Shown here piece by piece: positions 1 to 13,741 of a stretch of DNA of 64,000 bases (the stretch's first letter is position 1; the number at the start of each line of letters is the position of its first letter). The stretch comes from Caenorhabditis remanei. Taxonomy: Eukaryota > Nematoda > Chromadorea > Rhabditida > Rhabditidae. Under the pieces are notes generated by a model. The model was not told the DNA's origin and ran no database searches. It saw only the letters and a program-made list of their open reading frames with translations. A program made the position numbers and the translations under genes. The stretch lies in the NCBI RefSeq assembly GCF_010183535.1, contig NC_071333.1:11530587-11594586 (forward strand), in the 5' to 3' direction.

Positions 1-3000
1 TTTTTTATATCTCGTTGCTAATGTTTTCATATTCTAAAACAATCCATGGGGTATTAAATGTCAACTTTAAATGACCCTATAGCTCTATTGTCTAATGTGC
101 ACTCATCTATCTAATCCATCCGCGTAATTACAAACTCCAGAACGGAGAGTCCCTCTATTATTTTCTAAGAAAGTACCGTTGAATGAAAACTGTAGGTTTG
201 GCCGAGGCAGGTATGCGTAAAAAGATATAGCTACTTTATCTTCCGTTGCCATCCGTTTATCGACAAATCATCTGTCTTCTTCTGGGTCCCGCTGACTGAA
301 TCGTAAAAGGATATAACCTGAGGTTGACATCTGCAGTACATCTAATGCATGTGTTGCTTATTAGTGAAAAACCCTCTTAGGCGAGAAGAAGAATCTTGAG
401 CGTTACCCAGTTACTGTGTTTGCCGTCTTGAAGTACCTGCGTACTGTATTTGAGCAAACCATTCCTCCGGATGGACAAGACATTGAAAGAGGGGAAGTCC
501 GATACAATGGAATCCATTATACCTGCACCCCTCTGGTTCCTGGATGCCGAGAGCAACAACAAAGTGCCGACACTAGTGAAGGGGGTCATTGGCATAGGTG
601 TCTCATTTTTCTTGTACCTCCCATCCGACATCTATTCAATTTGGTTAGCAAGAAGGTATGACTGATATTACAATAGAGTCAGAGATGATGAGTGTCTTTG
701 GAGAAAAGGCGGCTCTCGAAATTGAATAAGGAACTGCATAAGAAAAAAGAGACAAGTATAATTAAGGAAAACATGGTATTGTTTTGTTGTCGCTATGGTT
801 TGAGTTTGGCTCTTTGAGGCCCGACAAGAGCTCCTAAGGTATTTCATAACACATGCGTGGTCATGAGTCACTTAGAAATGAAGTCATGTGTATTTTTATA
901 GCTTTTACATTCTAAAAACAGCATAAAATGTTAGAAGACCACATTGGAGATCAATGGCCCAGTTATTCTGCAAAATCATAACTTCTCAGAAAAAGAATTC
1001 AACTCTTTGCGTTCCTAAGTAAAAGATATTTCCGACGTCCGTCACGAGTGATCTCTTGCCGATCGTTAAAGTTATGATGGTTCCCCGCTTATGAGTCAAA
1101 GTCTTGTGTGCCATGTGTCCAAGGATCGAAGTGGCGCCATTCAGCTTTCTCTCACGTATCCCGTCGGAAAACAGAATATGGGAAATGCAATGACCCAACC
1201 AAAAGTTACGCAATCGGATTGTCGAGGGATTCAGATTTTCCCCTGTCAAATAAAGAAACGAATAAATCGCAACAAAAAGTTTTATCCAATGCGGTGGCGC
1301 GATGTCAGATGGTAATCGTGCATTAGCTGCCCTCGTGATTGCCTCTGACCCCCTTGTCCGGTTAGACACTAATAGGAAACTGTGAATAAAAAATATTGGG
1401 AGATAGGGAGCGTTTTCGTTTTTCTGGCAGGTCGTTTGAAGGCTCGCTTGAAAGAGAGGGAGAGAAAGAAGATCACTGACTGTCAACTTCCTTAGTAAGA
1501 TTGCACTTCTGAAGGACATCTAGCAATTGTGTTGAAGCAACTCTTCGACTGTTGATGAGGGTCTCGATCTTGCTTGCCGGTAGCGCGTCGCCGGTGGCGT
1601 AACATTCCGGTTTTCAAATTTTCGTGAACAACGATGTCAACGGCTATCACATTGTCCATCAACACGTCTGCGAGTCTTTGGGCAATGTTATCTTTGTAAG
1701 GAATACAAAATGGTAAAAACCTGAAATTGGACAAGATTTTCGATCGCGCACATGACACATGCTAAACACCATCAGCTGATTTCTACTTCTACAGTTTACT
1801 TCAAAGTTTAGCTAATGACGAAATCTCTTTGGTAATAAACAAGATAAGATTTCATCTTATTTTTCAAATCCAAACGTTATCAACTAATTAAAAATAACTG
1901 ATTTCTCAAAACCATTCAAGTAGCTAGAGTTTTCTCGTGAGTTAATTTTTGTATTTAAGAAAAGAAAACGGATAACCCTACCTCTTATCCGTTTCAAAAT
2001 CAATCTCTCCAAGTGTAAAACAACTTGTCATTCTACCGTTTTCTCATTTGATTGATGATCTAACTTTTTGAATCGCTTCTATGTATATCACAGATTTCCT
2101 GCCAGTCACTTCTCAACTTTCGAGACTCACTTTTCATCCAAATTATCTCTGTCTGATCAGATCGACCATCTCTTATCCTCTCATTCATACCAGCTGATCA
2201 GCGGTAGGGAAAACGACGGCTACAGAAGATGTCGCCGACGCCGGGAAGAGACCTCAAGAGGTGCGGCAGCCAGCCGGCGGGCACATTGGCTAATTGCGCA
2301 ACGATCGCAAGGTCGATCACACTTTCCAATCCCAAATGACCGTAAAATGCGCCAATCTACCCGGAGATGTTGCAAAACTAAATGGAAAAGACAAAAAAGA
2401 TAAGCTCCCTGAAGTAGTTTGTTTAATTGCGTTGGGGGAATCATCGTTAATGGCTAGCAGTATGGGTGGTATCAGTTTTGAAGGTCTTTCGCCGTGATAC
2501 TGACCATTTCTTATATCTATTGCTTATCTAGTAACCTACTTGAATCAGAAATACCTTTTTTATCAGTTTTGTATCTGCTTTGATAAGGGGGCTATCAAAA
2601 TAAATGCGGTTTTTTTCTGACCGGGGGAAATTTCAAATAAAATGCTATTTCTCAGAAAGCGACCGCTACAAAAGTTCTGGTCAGTTTAGAGATCAGAAAG
2701 CTTATGCATTATCTTAAAATAGATTTCAATGTGATTCGTTGTCTCTTCAGTCAATTGAGAGAAATGGTTTGAATCCAGTCAGTTTTCCATCTATTCTTCC
2801 TCCGATTTTTTATTTGAAAAAATACCAACCCACCTACATCGACAGGCGTTTTCAACTTTTCAACAGTCGACGGTCTTCCATCTCGACAACTACCAGGTTG
2901 TGTGTGAAAAAATGTTCCCTCTCTTCCTCTGCCGCCTGAAATGAACACACCAATTATTTTGACTTTGCTACAAAAATGTTCAGGTGCCTCACCTCAGTCT

Positions 3001-5183
3001 CAAGAATTTCGGTTTGAGAGTGTCGAGACTTAGCCCTTCTTCGTATTTTTTTTACCTATTTCGCAGTACTTACGTAACCGCTTTGCATTTCAATTCGTCT
3101 GCCCTGTCCGCAAAACGATTAAAACGATTAGCTTGCCGTTTGACCTAAAAAAAAGCATCACAGCTACCGGCGGCTCGTCGTTCGTTCTCGTCATTACGTA
3201 ACCCTCAAACCCAGATTCTGACCATCTACTTTTTCAAAGTTTTGTTTGACAGGTTTACTGTAGGTTGCTCTGCAAACTCTTGAAGATAGGTACAAACAGT
3301 CGTAAAATGGCAATTAGACTCATGCTAATTCTTAATCCTCTAATGTATGGTTTTTGAATGTATAATGTGGTATGTTCCCTCTGGAAGCAATTCTGAAGGT
3401 GAAGGACCGTAAAATTACAATCTTAGACCCCTTGAATGTCAGAATAAGTACAAAATCTGCTAGTGTTGCCAATGCACTTTCTCTCCCTTCCCCCTCCCTC
3501 ACTCCTTTTTCTACCTCATTTCTCCCACATTTTCTACCATCTCACTTCTTGTCATTTTGCGTTCACCTGTCTGTCAGTCGATTTATTATATGGAACAGTT
3601 TTCTTATCCTCCCGCTATATCTCAATTCTTTTACTCTTCTTTTTCTCGGAGATATACCAGATATATACGGGCGAGAAAAGAAGAAGAGAAGATGTGCTAT
3701 GATAGCTACTGATTATGTAGCCGTCAAGAAAAGGAACGCGACCTGTACGGAAGATGAATCCTTATTATACGAGCGCCTAGACACGGCCAAGGCCAATCTC
3801 TTTTCGTGCCGAGAATCTTCTTCCTATTCGGGTGGGGTTTTCTTACTCTTATCCATGCCGCTATACAATTAGACTACTGTAGTTTAGAGTTGTTGGCCCA
3901 AAAAAATAACACACGTCGAAGAGATACATGAATACACCGGCATAGTCATACTCGACAATTTTCAAAATTCGGTTGGTGTGCCCAATTAAAATAGCACATT
4001 GAATAGATAGTTGAACTTGTTGATGCGGATCGAGAAAACCGGCCTCAAAGCATTGTGTGATTATGGGGTCGAATGGCAGGAGGAGGTTGAAAAAGGGGGG
4101 AGCGAGAGAGACAAAAATTCGAATATAATAGCGATGTTGGATAGTTTATTCTAGCATTGCGCAACCCGAATCAATTTTACAAAACTGGTTTTGTCGTGTT
4201 GTGCCGTCACTGTCCAATAAGAAAAAGAACACGAGAATCAAAGATACGCCTGATCCTCGACTCGAAGCAATCATGCTGCCGGTCAGCCCTCTCTAAGGCA
4301 ATTTAAGTATGTTTCGCCTTCAACTTCTATTTTTTAGGTCACAGATGTTTTAGTAACATTTTTTCATTTTTTGTAAATGTTTCTCTTCGTTAAAAAAAAT
4401 GACGGCATCCCAGCTTGATGACACCTGTCTCCAATCTTAGCTCTTTTTTCTCAAGTAGCCCAATCGTATACTTTTTCGCAACATCTAGATAGCCAATCAA
4501 CTTGCACTTGCTAGCCGAAATCGTGGCTACTTACTATCTCGTTAGTGTTTGATGACAATTTCTCTCACCTCGTGTGTCCCGACGCTCACTATCTCTTCCC
4601 TGCATGGTATGCCCCGCCCTCCAAATTCGGGTAGGCGGGAGGAGTCATAGCCTTCAGCTCGCTTATACGCCACCTTCCTCTACTGCTATATGGCATTTTG
4701 TTGTTCGGAGGGCAAGGGTCAGTCGGGTTACTGTATAGATCACAGAAGCTGTTTGACACTTGAACATTTCCTCAAATCGTCTGACTCCGTGAATTCACAA
4801 TTTTCACACTTCCGCCTCTCGAGCACTTTTACCTTCACGCCGATACTTGAGCTACCGTATTGCATTGTCCAATCGGTGCTATGTATGCTCTTCGCTACTT
4901 CTAAACAGTATCAAAAGAGAAGTAAATACCTCTAGTTGGTGTCAGCCGGCGACGACCTTCTTCTCAGGAGAAGAGCCGCATCTGAATAACGTTTCGAGTA
5001 TTGTACGCAAAACTTTTTCAAGTATGAGGAGGTGGTAGCCTCGATCATACTTGTTCACATCTAGCGCTCTTCCCCATTCAGTCTCGTCTTCACACCGTTT
5101 TTTTTTCATTTCATTCTTATTCTGACCCTTCTTGTTCTTCTTTTTCCACTGACCATCTAAATCATAGTTTTTCAGATTTCCTA
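1..5183. other. Intergenic region with no supported gene
   Basis: About 5.2 kb upstream of the zinc-finger gene. Several short reading frames overlap each other on both strands (for example around 377-665, 986-1519 and 2068-2497) but none shows splice-consistent extension, domain similarity or family motifs. Near 4611-4638 there is a GC-rich element with a short inverted repeat (cccgcc...ggcggg), which resembles GC-box promoter sequence. This stretch may be the 5' regulatory region of the zinc-finger gene or may contain the edge of a gene lying to the left; I cannot tell which. Confidence 0.5.
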
Positions 5184-8100
5184 ATGCCATACCGTTCTGA
5201 ACTCAAACGCCCTGACCTCAAAGGCTCCTTCCCTTGCTCCATCTGTCAAAAAGTTTTCTGCCACAGTTCTTCCCTGAGTCGTCATAGAATGCAAGCCCAT
5301 TTCAAAAGTTATACCTGTACCACATGCAACAATGAGATTCCAAGTAAGTATAAACGATGTCGTCAAGTTACAGTTCTAAAGAAAAAAAAAGATGAATCAG
5401 AGTAGCAGGAGCTTGACTAACAATAGGCATGAAAGCAAAACGAATTATACCGCTATTGAGTTTTTTTTTACAGTTTTGTATCATATTATGTGTTGATAAT
5501 AGAGGAAAAAGAGGGGAACTAACAACTTGGGTTGGGAACAATAGTGACAAACGGTTTGAAAAAATGTAGAGAAAAAATCTAGAAAAAATCTTGCATTTAG
5601 GGGTTTCATGATAATTAACTGCTTTCATGAACTATTGTTCTTCTTAAATTTGTTCTTCTTAATATTCATATCTCCCATTAAATCTATTTGTCCGGAAGCT
5701 ATCTCCACCAGAAATGCGCGAAAACTTGGGCAGTGTTTACTAAGAAGCTTAAACCCACGTCCTTCCGCGATTAGCACTTGTCTATATTGGGCACGTGTCA
5801 AACATGGCAATAACTTACTCGGCAGTTGATACTGTCTCCGCAAAAAATTACATTGGCTGTCCAAATATTGACACCTTTTTCCTTACTACTACTGTATTAT
5901 TATTCTTAATTGTAGACGTGTATATGGCACGGTAAACTAAGAGGCAAACATGGCAAATAGTAAGATAGCTCCGATAGTATTGCTGTCAATTAGGAAGAGA
6001 CTAAGCTAGCATGAGCCTTTTAATAAAGACAAACATGTGTCTTACTGTATAGTTATTCCAGTAGATTTGAAGTTTTCAATAGAGAGGAATCCTATTAGTG
6101 CTTTTGTAAAGCAACAAGTGAAGCGGATTGCTCCTAGGTTATCATATTGGTGATGTTTTGACAGTAAGCATAATTCGGAAACCACACCTCGCACCATATT
6201 ACGCCATAGGTTTCATAACAACAAGACCGCTTCTATTTGTATGAGTCTAATTGCCCCATCTACTCATTTTCTTTTCCCGAGCGGCTTCCTGTGTGAAGGA
6301 GAGGCATAAATAACCGACGGTATGTATGTATTACTTAATGGTTTCTTTTCTCGGACTGAAGGAAGAAAAGGGATGAACCTCCAAGGTCAGTCATTTGATG
6401 ACCATCCATCAGCTAATTGTTGGCACGACACAGTCGCTAAGTGAGCTTGAGTGAGAGAAAAAGAATTGCGCGTGCGCACAAAAAACCGATTGTCTTCACT
6501 TCGCCACTTCTTCCGCAACAACATCGTGTCCCCAAAAATTGCATCTTCTACTGTCCCACCTTTTCAACCTCACAATTGATTGGTTGTTCACTCGTCGTCA
6601 ATCATGTCTTACGGTTCGATGAGCATGAGGGTCGTTCAAGAAACTTTCGGCCAAAGCAACAACTATGGACACTTTTTTGTCACTTTTGGCAATCTCGGGT
6701 TGATTTAACACTAAGCCTTCCTCGCCTGCCCACTGTTAAAACGTGGCATTAAAGGGGCGGCATGTTAGCAAATGGATAAACGGGATTTGTTATATTACTC
6801 GCTTGCGCAATGGAACAATAAGCGGATCAGCCTGTAGAATAACGAAACATAACACGAGGATGTTTTACAGCCTGACCTCTTGTATCTCTACGTATTTTTT
6901 GCTTTTGTCGGCATTAAGAGCGATTCAATTGACAATACATTGTATGCGCTTTCAAATTCAGACATGAATGTAAATGAGGGAGAAGAGAGAGAACATTCGT
7001 CACATTGGCACCTAACATGCCGTTATACGGTAGTCTTGTGTCTCAATGTTGCGAATTTCATTTGATTGATAGACCGTTAGGCTCGCTGGCACAAAGAAAG
7101 GCAATTAAGGGGGAATATGGAAATAGCGATAGGTTGGATGTGGCAAACAGCCATTTCACAGTGTGTCTCACTAATGTTACTTTTCGGCGAAAAAGGGGAG
7201 GGAGGACCGATGAATTTGAAAGCTGACACCGGGTTGGTTACTGGCTACCATTTGATAATTACCATAATAAAATTGATGGGAATGAGCCGGCGTGAATTGA
7301 AGTGACTAGCTCTCAATTGTGCTCTTGGTACACTCATTAAGAAACAATATTCCAGGCAATGACACACTGCGCAGCCACATGTATCGTGTACACAACATCA
7401 CCCGAATGTTCATGTGCCGGTGTTGTAACTGGGCTTTTCCAGACAAGACAAGTCTCCACATCCATATGCAAAGCATGCTGAAGAATGGAACACCTGGAGA
7501 AGCCGCGGTTCTTGCTAAAAGTTCAGATGGTAACAGATAGTCCGAGTGAATTGAATTTCAATTTTCTTTTTCAGCAGATAGCAGTTCAGAACCAAGTTCC
7601 CCCCGAAACTCTCCAGCTTTCTCCCCTGATATGATGATGCAGAAACGGATGCTTCAGGTGGCTGCAAATAACAATAACATGGGATCGATTTTCCCTTCAC
7701 TCCTGAAAAGCCCTGACTCGAAGTCTGTTTTCCCATTGGACTTATCCAACATGGGTCCGTCTCAATTTTTATCTGCCTGGCTAGCCAACAATCCTATCAA
7801 TACGGCAGCCCTTAATCTTGCGGCTCAACAGACTCCGTCCAAGGTAGTAAAAAATATGTTCGATCTATGTAAACTGAAGTGTATTAATTTAAGGATTCTA
7901 TCGAGTCTTCAAATATAAGTGATTATGACGATTTGGAAGTGCAGACCACTGAAGAAGACATTAAATTTGAAGTGGAAAGCAGTGATGTCAGTCCTCGGTC
8001 TGTCATTGTCAAAAGTGAACCAACTTGTAAAAGAAAACTGGAACACGAGGCTGATATTGATGTGGAGGGTGATGATGTTAGTAAATCGAACACAATTTGA

Positions 8101-8607
8101 AGATACACCTATTGAACTTCAATATATTTTCAGGGAGAACCCCCATTGAAGATGACAATTGACGAAAAGGACATTCATATTTCACATGACCAACCGTCTC
8201 CAACAGTTTCTGATTCACACATCAGCGGTGGATCTTCCAGTCACTCAGGCGAAAGTTCAAAGTGCTTTGATTGTCAGGTTTGTGTAACATCTGTGTTTCT
8301 GACCAAAGTTGGATTCTGTCTGAACTTTTATGTAAGTCAAATCGAACCTATAATTTTCCAGGTGGCTAGAGGAAAACTGGTTGCAGTCGAGGACAAATGT
8401 CGTGCTTATGAGAAGACTATCAGAGATCTGCAGGTCCAACTTGAGATTGTTCGAAAGTTTCAATCGAACCCGATGCCACCTGTCATGCTGCCCCCTCCAA
8501 TGATGCCCATCCCACCTCCAGGACCCAATAATTTTCTTCAAAATCCTGCAATGAGGATGTTGTTGAACAACTTGGTCCATATGAACCGCCCTCAAATAAT
8601 TCCATAA
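5184..8607 (+). CDS. C2H2 zinc-finger transcription factor
   Basis: Six coding exons: 5184-5343, 7356-7529, 7575-7843, 7894-8076, 8134-8277, 8362-8607; total 392 codons with consistent phases. The start ATG lies seven bases after a TTTTCAG acceptor, as expected for a trans-spliced or 5'-UTR exon. Finger 1 is CSIC...HRMQAH. Finger 2 is CTTC...HMYRVH and is split by the 2-kb first intron. A third finger-like segment (CRCC...HIHMQSML) keeps both cysteines and one histidine but lacks the usual last histidine. Downstream are serine/proline-rich and acidic segments, a VKSEP sumoylation-type motif in exon 4, a predicted amphipathic helix in exon 6 (residues about 312-340) and a proline/methionine-rich tail. 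The protein is probably a nuclear DNA-binding regulator. I do not recognise the specific C. elegans orthologue. The 3' boundary is a clear TAA after MNRPQIIP. Confidence 0.85.
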
Positions 8608-11088
8608 ATCCCTCCCCGAGACCCCACATCCAGTCCAGTTCATTTCTTTCATCGAGTCTAGTGATACTATGTAGTCATTTTCTTTTTTTATTCTAATCAA
8701 TCTTCCCGAACCACCAAAAATCAGTGATCCTTTTCATTCTTCCTATCTCCTGGCTTTGCAAATTTATATGCACCAATATTCGTTCGAACCTACAGACATT
8801 TCCCTTAAGCGGTTTACTCAGCTTTCAAGATAATCCTAACATCAATCCCTGTACATAATCTGTTCCTTGTAGTTTATCATTTTTCAAATGTTTAACATAA
8901 TGTGACGAACTGTTTACTGCAATCTTAGAAACTGGTGGACACCTTCCAAAAACCTGAATCAACTTTACTTTTTTGTTGCAATAGCTTCAATATAACGTAG
9001 CCTTAATGCACTCAGCAATTCAACTAGAACGTCCTCTTTGCAACTCCCATTGTTTCAACTCATAGTTTTTTTCCCGACTTTTTATATTAATTCTTTCCGC
9101 TTCCTCTCCATCATCCACCTTGACGTCACTTTACTTTTTCATGTTGTCTTTGCACTTTTTTGTGATAAATATTTTCTGCCGATCTACAAATTCAGAGAAG
9201 AGCCTAATAAAAACAAAGAAATCATTTCCACATATTGTTTTCTTCTGATTGAAACATCATCGTTTTGTTGCATTCAAATGAGGATGTTTCGTCAGTAAAT
9301 GCGCTTTCAGGTGAATTGAAGTAGGATTATTGTGTTTCTTTCAATGACCCACCGCACGTCATCAACTCTTAGTAGTAAAATGTGATTCATTTTTGTTACT
9401 CCGCTTCTAATTTCGTTTTCTTACTAATCTATAAGTCAGAAGAGATGTGTTTTGTTTTGTGCCTGATGCAAAAGATTGGAATTGAGCCAGATTTCGACTT
9501 GCAAAATGTATTGTCGGGTTTCAGTTTTGGTTCTTTGGCCCACGTGTTGAATTGCATCACTGGAGGAAAGAAAGAGGTGTCTGGTATCTGTCGGAGGAGT
9601 CTGGCTTCTATTGTTATTCAAATTCGTTCTTATTCGAATTATACTATTTCGAATCTAGATAGACTTAAGACCAGACCAAAAATATCTGTTTTGGAGTCGT
9701 TCAGCAGGAGATAGCAGAGCAACAAAATCCTATTATTTTTTGATTCCTACTGATTTTGTACTTCTCCGACCAGGTAACTAGATTTTTGTCGTCTCCAAAT
9801 AGAGATTACTGTAGTTTTTCTTTAGACAAGAGAGAATGCGAAATTCTTGCATGGGTAAGATTTTGGACTGTGTTCTCTACTCTCGTTTCCTCTTTTTTTT
9901 GCATTTTCGAGGTGGTGGGCGAAATTTATTGAATTTGAAAACGAATTCAATTATTTTGTGACCATGGGCCATAATGAATGAAGCACAAACAAACACTATT
10001 CACTTTTCCGTTTTCAAACATCTCTGAAAATGGCAACATGTGGCATTACAAACTTTAGTCTGCTTTTTATTTTCTTATTGTCTAGTACAAAGTTCCTCAG
10101 TTTTTGAGATCCAACATTTCTTGCACAATTCAAAATTCCACACTCTTTACTCATTTCCATTATCCGTTTTTCTAAATGGCAGTGCTAACTCGTGTCCTCT
10201 TTTCTGACAAAAGTTTCTTTATTTAATTCTATAATTGCAATTCTATTTCAAAATAAATGATGAGTTTTGTTATTGAGAACGAAATTCTGCACTTCAGTTT
10301 CTTTTTTCATTCTCTCCTTAAGTCTATGCCTGATTCTGGAGCCATAGTGTTTTTTGCAGTGAACAGGTGAAAAAGCGTTGACACTCGGCTACGTAGAGGG
10401 TGACAACGTAAACTGGGTAGGCGGCGTTTGGAAACGCCCCTGTTCTAGTCTGATCCAAAAGAAGGTGCGATGAGAAAGAGTTCGTCAGGGTTGGCAGTTC
10501 CCACGAGATGTTTTGTTTGGTGTATAAAACAAAAACTGTTCTCTTTTGATTTTCATACTCATTGTTTTTCAAGCTCTCATGCGTAGCACCTGATATCACT
10601 TCTTAGAACAGAAGGTATCCCGATTTGAATTGAAATTTAAGGAATCTGAGCTTCCAGTTATCAATCATTGTTTCATTCCAAAGTTTCCAAAGTTGGACAC
10701 AGAATCAGAAACACCTTCAATTTTCAATTTTTGGTGATTGAATTCTCGATCCAATAAACCAGAAAACAGTGAGCAAAAAGAAAACGTCCATTTATCCAAA
10801 ATCCCTTACTTTAGTGTTGTTATCTGCTTATGTTTTATCTGGTTATTCTTACTATTTGGCCACCAATCACATTGCATAGCAAGGAACTAGACCTCCAAAA
10901 CAAGACTTTAATTACCTTTTCCATATGATCGTCGGTCCCTGGAGAGCTTATAAATCGAGTAGTATTCCTCTCTCCCCATTTTAGTCGCCTCTTTGCATCG
11001 CAATGTTCCTCATTTTTTGATCCCACCTCCATTATTATGCTATTCGTTTGTATTTCAGAAACAAACGAGGGCCCCCTTGTGTTTGGAA
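8608..11088. other. Intergenic region between zinc-finger and ITP-like genes
   Basis: The first part is the 3'-UTR and terminator region of the zinc-finger gene. The reading frames at 9038-9298 and 9382-9714 have no motif, no splice support and AT-rich, low-bias codons. The last 100 bases before 11089 include a TTTCAG acceptor (ending near 11058), which suggests a non-coding first exon or a trans-splice site for the ITP-like gene. I see no RNA gene here. Confidence 0.5.
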
Positions 11089-11713
11089 ATGTGGGCGAAT
11101 TCAAGATGTGCGTATCTTTTGATGCCACTACTCATCCTGCTTCTGATCAACCTTTCGGAAAGTGTCTCTGTTCACCGAAGGGCTCATAAGCAAACGGTAA
11201 GTTAGCAGCTCCTTTAGCCGATTTCCTCATTTTACCCTTGTATTTTCAGTCCAATGGCCGACACCCAACGGAGTCCGTATTCCGAGCCAAGCGCACCTAC
11301 ATAGATGAAAACGCGGTAAGTTTCGGTGAAAATGACGATATCTTAGAATCTAACACAATGTCCATTGAATATCAGCTGTTCTCCTGACCAGATATCATAC
11401 TGGCTAAACAACTGAAATGCAAATAAGATAAATAAGTTTGCAGAACTGCGGAATACATGAAATGGAAATGGTGCACACCATCATGGACAGAATTTGTATG
11501 TTGTGCCATGAACTCCACTCGCATTTTGCACCGAACACACGCGTCGAGTGTCGCAAGGACTGTTTTCAAAACACCACGTTCCAGTCGTGCATGAGAATAT
11601 TCTCAGGAGGTCCTAAACCAGTACAACCAGTCGAACCAACTGCCCCAGTCCCATTGTATACCGAAGATGTGCCAACTTTGGATGATATTAAGGAGAGGCG
11701 ACGGCGAATCTAA
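11089..11713 (+). CDS. CHH/ITP-family neurohormone precursor
   Basis: Three exons: 11089-11196, 11250-11315, 11444-11713; 147 residues. Residues about 5-25 form a hydrophobic signal peptide (LLMPLLILLLINLSESVSV). A dibasic AKR site in exon 2 precedes the predicted mature peptide. The mature part has six cysteines in the crustacean hyperglycaemic hormone / insect ion transport peptide pattern: NCG, RICMLCHEL, VECRKDC and FQSCM. That pattern forms three disulfides in the family. The tail is proline-rich and ends in a basic run, RRRRI, with no amidation glycine. The protein should be secreted from neurons or gland cells. C. elegans has a small ITP-like set including, from memory, C05E11.6, and its position beside amt-4 and amt-1 here supports orthology. 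Confidence 0.88.
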
Positions 11714-11982
11714 ATCATAATTTCTTCTCATTTTTCAAATAACAAGTTGCCTGTCATTGGTCATATGGATATTTGAAAATACCATTCATATAAATTTTGA
11801 AACAGCATAAGTTAGGAATTTGCAACTATTTCACTCTGAACTCATTCAAATGTGTCTCTTTTTTCTCATCATTTTTCTCCAAATTTTGTTTCTTCCGTTC
11901 CTTTAATTTTTCATGTGTATTTTGTATCCCACATTGTTTTGTCATTATGAGGTTGTGACAAACTATATCACTCGGATACTGG

Positions 11983-11988
11983 AATAAA
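11983..11988 (+). terminator. Poly(A) signal of ITP-like gene
   Basis: Canonical AATAAA about 270 bases after the stop codon, followed by a T-rich stretch. Confidence 0.6.
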
Positions 11989-13741
11989 TGATCATTCGTT
12001 TCTTTGTGTTTTGTCGTGTTTTTGCATTGTTTTCTTTATTAAAAAGAATTCATAAGCCATTATTTTCGCTCTTCCCTACGCACCCAACTTTTTGTTCCGG
12101 CAGGTGTTTTAATAGTTTTCGTTAAATGTGACGCTAAAAATAACGGGTATCACATTTTCAACAAATCCATAGTTGCAGACATGGCATTTATTGAATGTAA
12201 AAAGTCTATATTAAGATTTCAGGAAACGGGAAGTTTGTCATTTACTCAATTATTAAGGACATTTAAATGAGTAAAATTGTGAGGTATTACAGCAGATGTT
12301 TTCTTTTTCCTAAATGACTAACAAAACAACACGACGGGGTGTGTAGGAGGCATGAAAAGTTTCTATTAAAAATTAATAACATCCAGAAATAGAATAAAAA
12401 CACACAAATCGAAAGTTTATAATGTTTTGACGTATTGTTCCAGAACATTTTTTCTTACATCAGAATCAATTATGGGTAACCAAATCATTTGAATATGATT
12501 ACGCAAAAATATTTATTTTGGGGTTTTTTTGAAAATACGTGTGCTGCAGTAAACATAATAATATTTCAATGTTTCAAATCTAAACTAATTTCAGCAAAGC
12601 ACAGAGTTTATCATTCTAGATCTCTGGAAATGTTTTTCTAGCTTGTTTGGATCATTGAACAGCATTAAGGAAGGTGCATCATCGGCATTCAGATAAAAAT
12701 CGGACTATCCGATTATATTCTGTTTGCTTATACAAAAATAAGAAGTTCAAATCTTCTTCTTCTAAATGTCAAATGCAGCTGGTCATCAAACTCCTTATCC
12801 AAGAAAACATGCACACGTAAAAAATGAATCATAAGTTTGCAGACAGGAAGTATGTAGATCAATAGAGCAATAAATCTGATATTTAGAAAACAGAAATCTT
12901 ATGATCCCAGATCATTCCTCCACAACCAAGGACTACACTTACAAATCAAAAAGCACTCGTTCTAAAAATATACTTCCCTGTAGAGAAAGAAAACATCGTA
13001 CCTCTACACATTCATTCAAGCAAATCATAATTTTCGTTTTGAATTAACTTTTTTTTTACTTTTTCTTAGTTTTGCAAGACCTTTGGAAAATAGACATGAA
13101 AAGCTGTCAACCGAAAAAGAAGGCGGAAAGCGTGGAGATATTTAAATTTAGACACAAACATATTTCTCCGAGGGCGTTTGAACTCCGGAACTTGGGGAAA
13201 TGAAAACAGAAATAGTCACGATGGTAGCATTGATTGCATCAGATAACTAGTACCAAGTACAGAATGGTCTGCTTATCAGTACACGAGTTCGAAGCTCAAA
13301 GCATCAAACCTCCCTACCGCTAATTTCGATTGTTTGGTCTTAGAAGTGGACAACGGGGTGTAAATTCTGAAAGATAACCGACTGTTTATAGATAAGAAAT
13401 TCATAAGCGATTTTCAGTTTGGTGCAACTCTTCGCACCGGAGAGGTGCAATGGTTCCAAACATCATCTCATTTCATTTCTTGCAACATTTCAGTTTTTGG
13501 CAGGCTATTATAGAGTGCCATAAAATAGTTTGTCGGCCAACTTTAGATTCAGATTTTTACGACTGCACATCGTTTTTATTATAATGTTTTAGTATTGAGA
13601 CGTGGTTAAGTGTCGATAAGAACCTTGTTTAGGTGCAAACTGTCGGTTGCTTAACATCTCTCTAATATTCCAACAGTTTTTTCCAGCCTATTGTGTTTAA
13701 AACAACATGGCTTACTGTTTTTTTTCTTTTTCAGAATCACA
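11989..13741. other. Intergenic region upstream of amt-4
   Basis: AT-rich, with stop codons in every frame and no reading frame over 60 codons. It ends in a TTTTTCAG acceptor eight bases before the amt-4 ATG. I see no repeats or RNA genes. It presumably holds the amt-4 promoter. Confidence 0.5.

Noticed and set aside
986..1519. 177-codon minus-strand frame
   Set aside because: No splice-compatible neighbours, no motif, and other frames are also open over part of it. Composition is that of low-stop intergenic DNA.
2068..2497. Arg/Lys-rich overlapping frames
   Set aside because: Open on both strands because of locally higher GC. No acceptor or donor gives a continuing gene.
3372..3872. 166-codon plus-strand frame
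   Set aside because: The middle is a pyrimidine-rich tract that yields Ser/Pro/Phe-rich sequence in any frame. No family resemblance.
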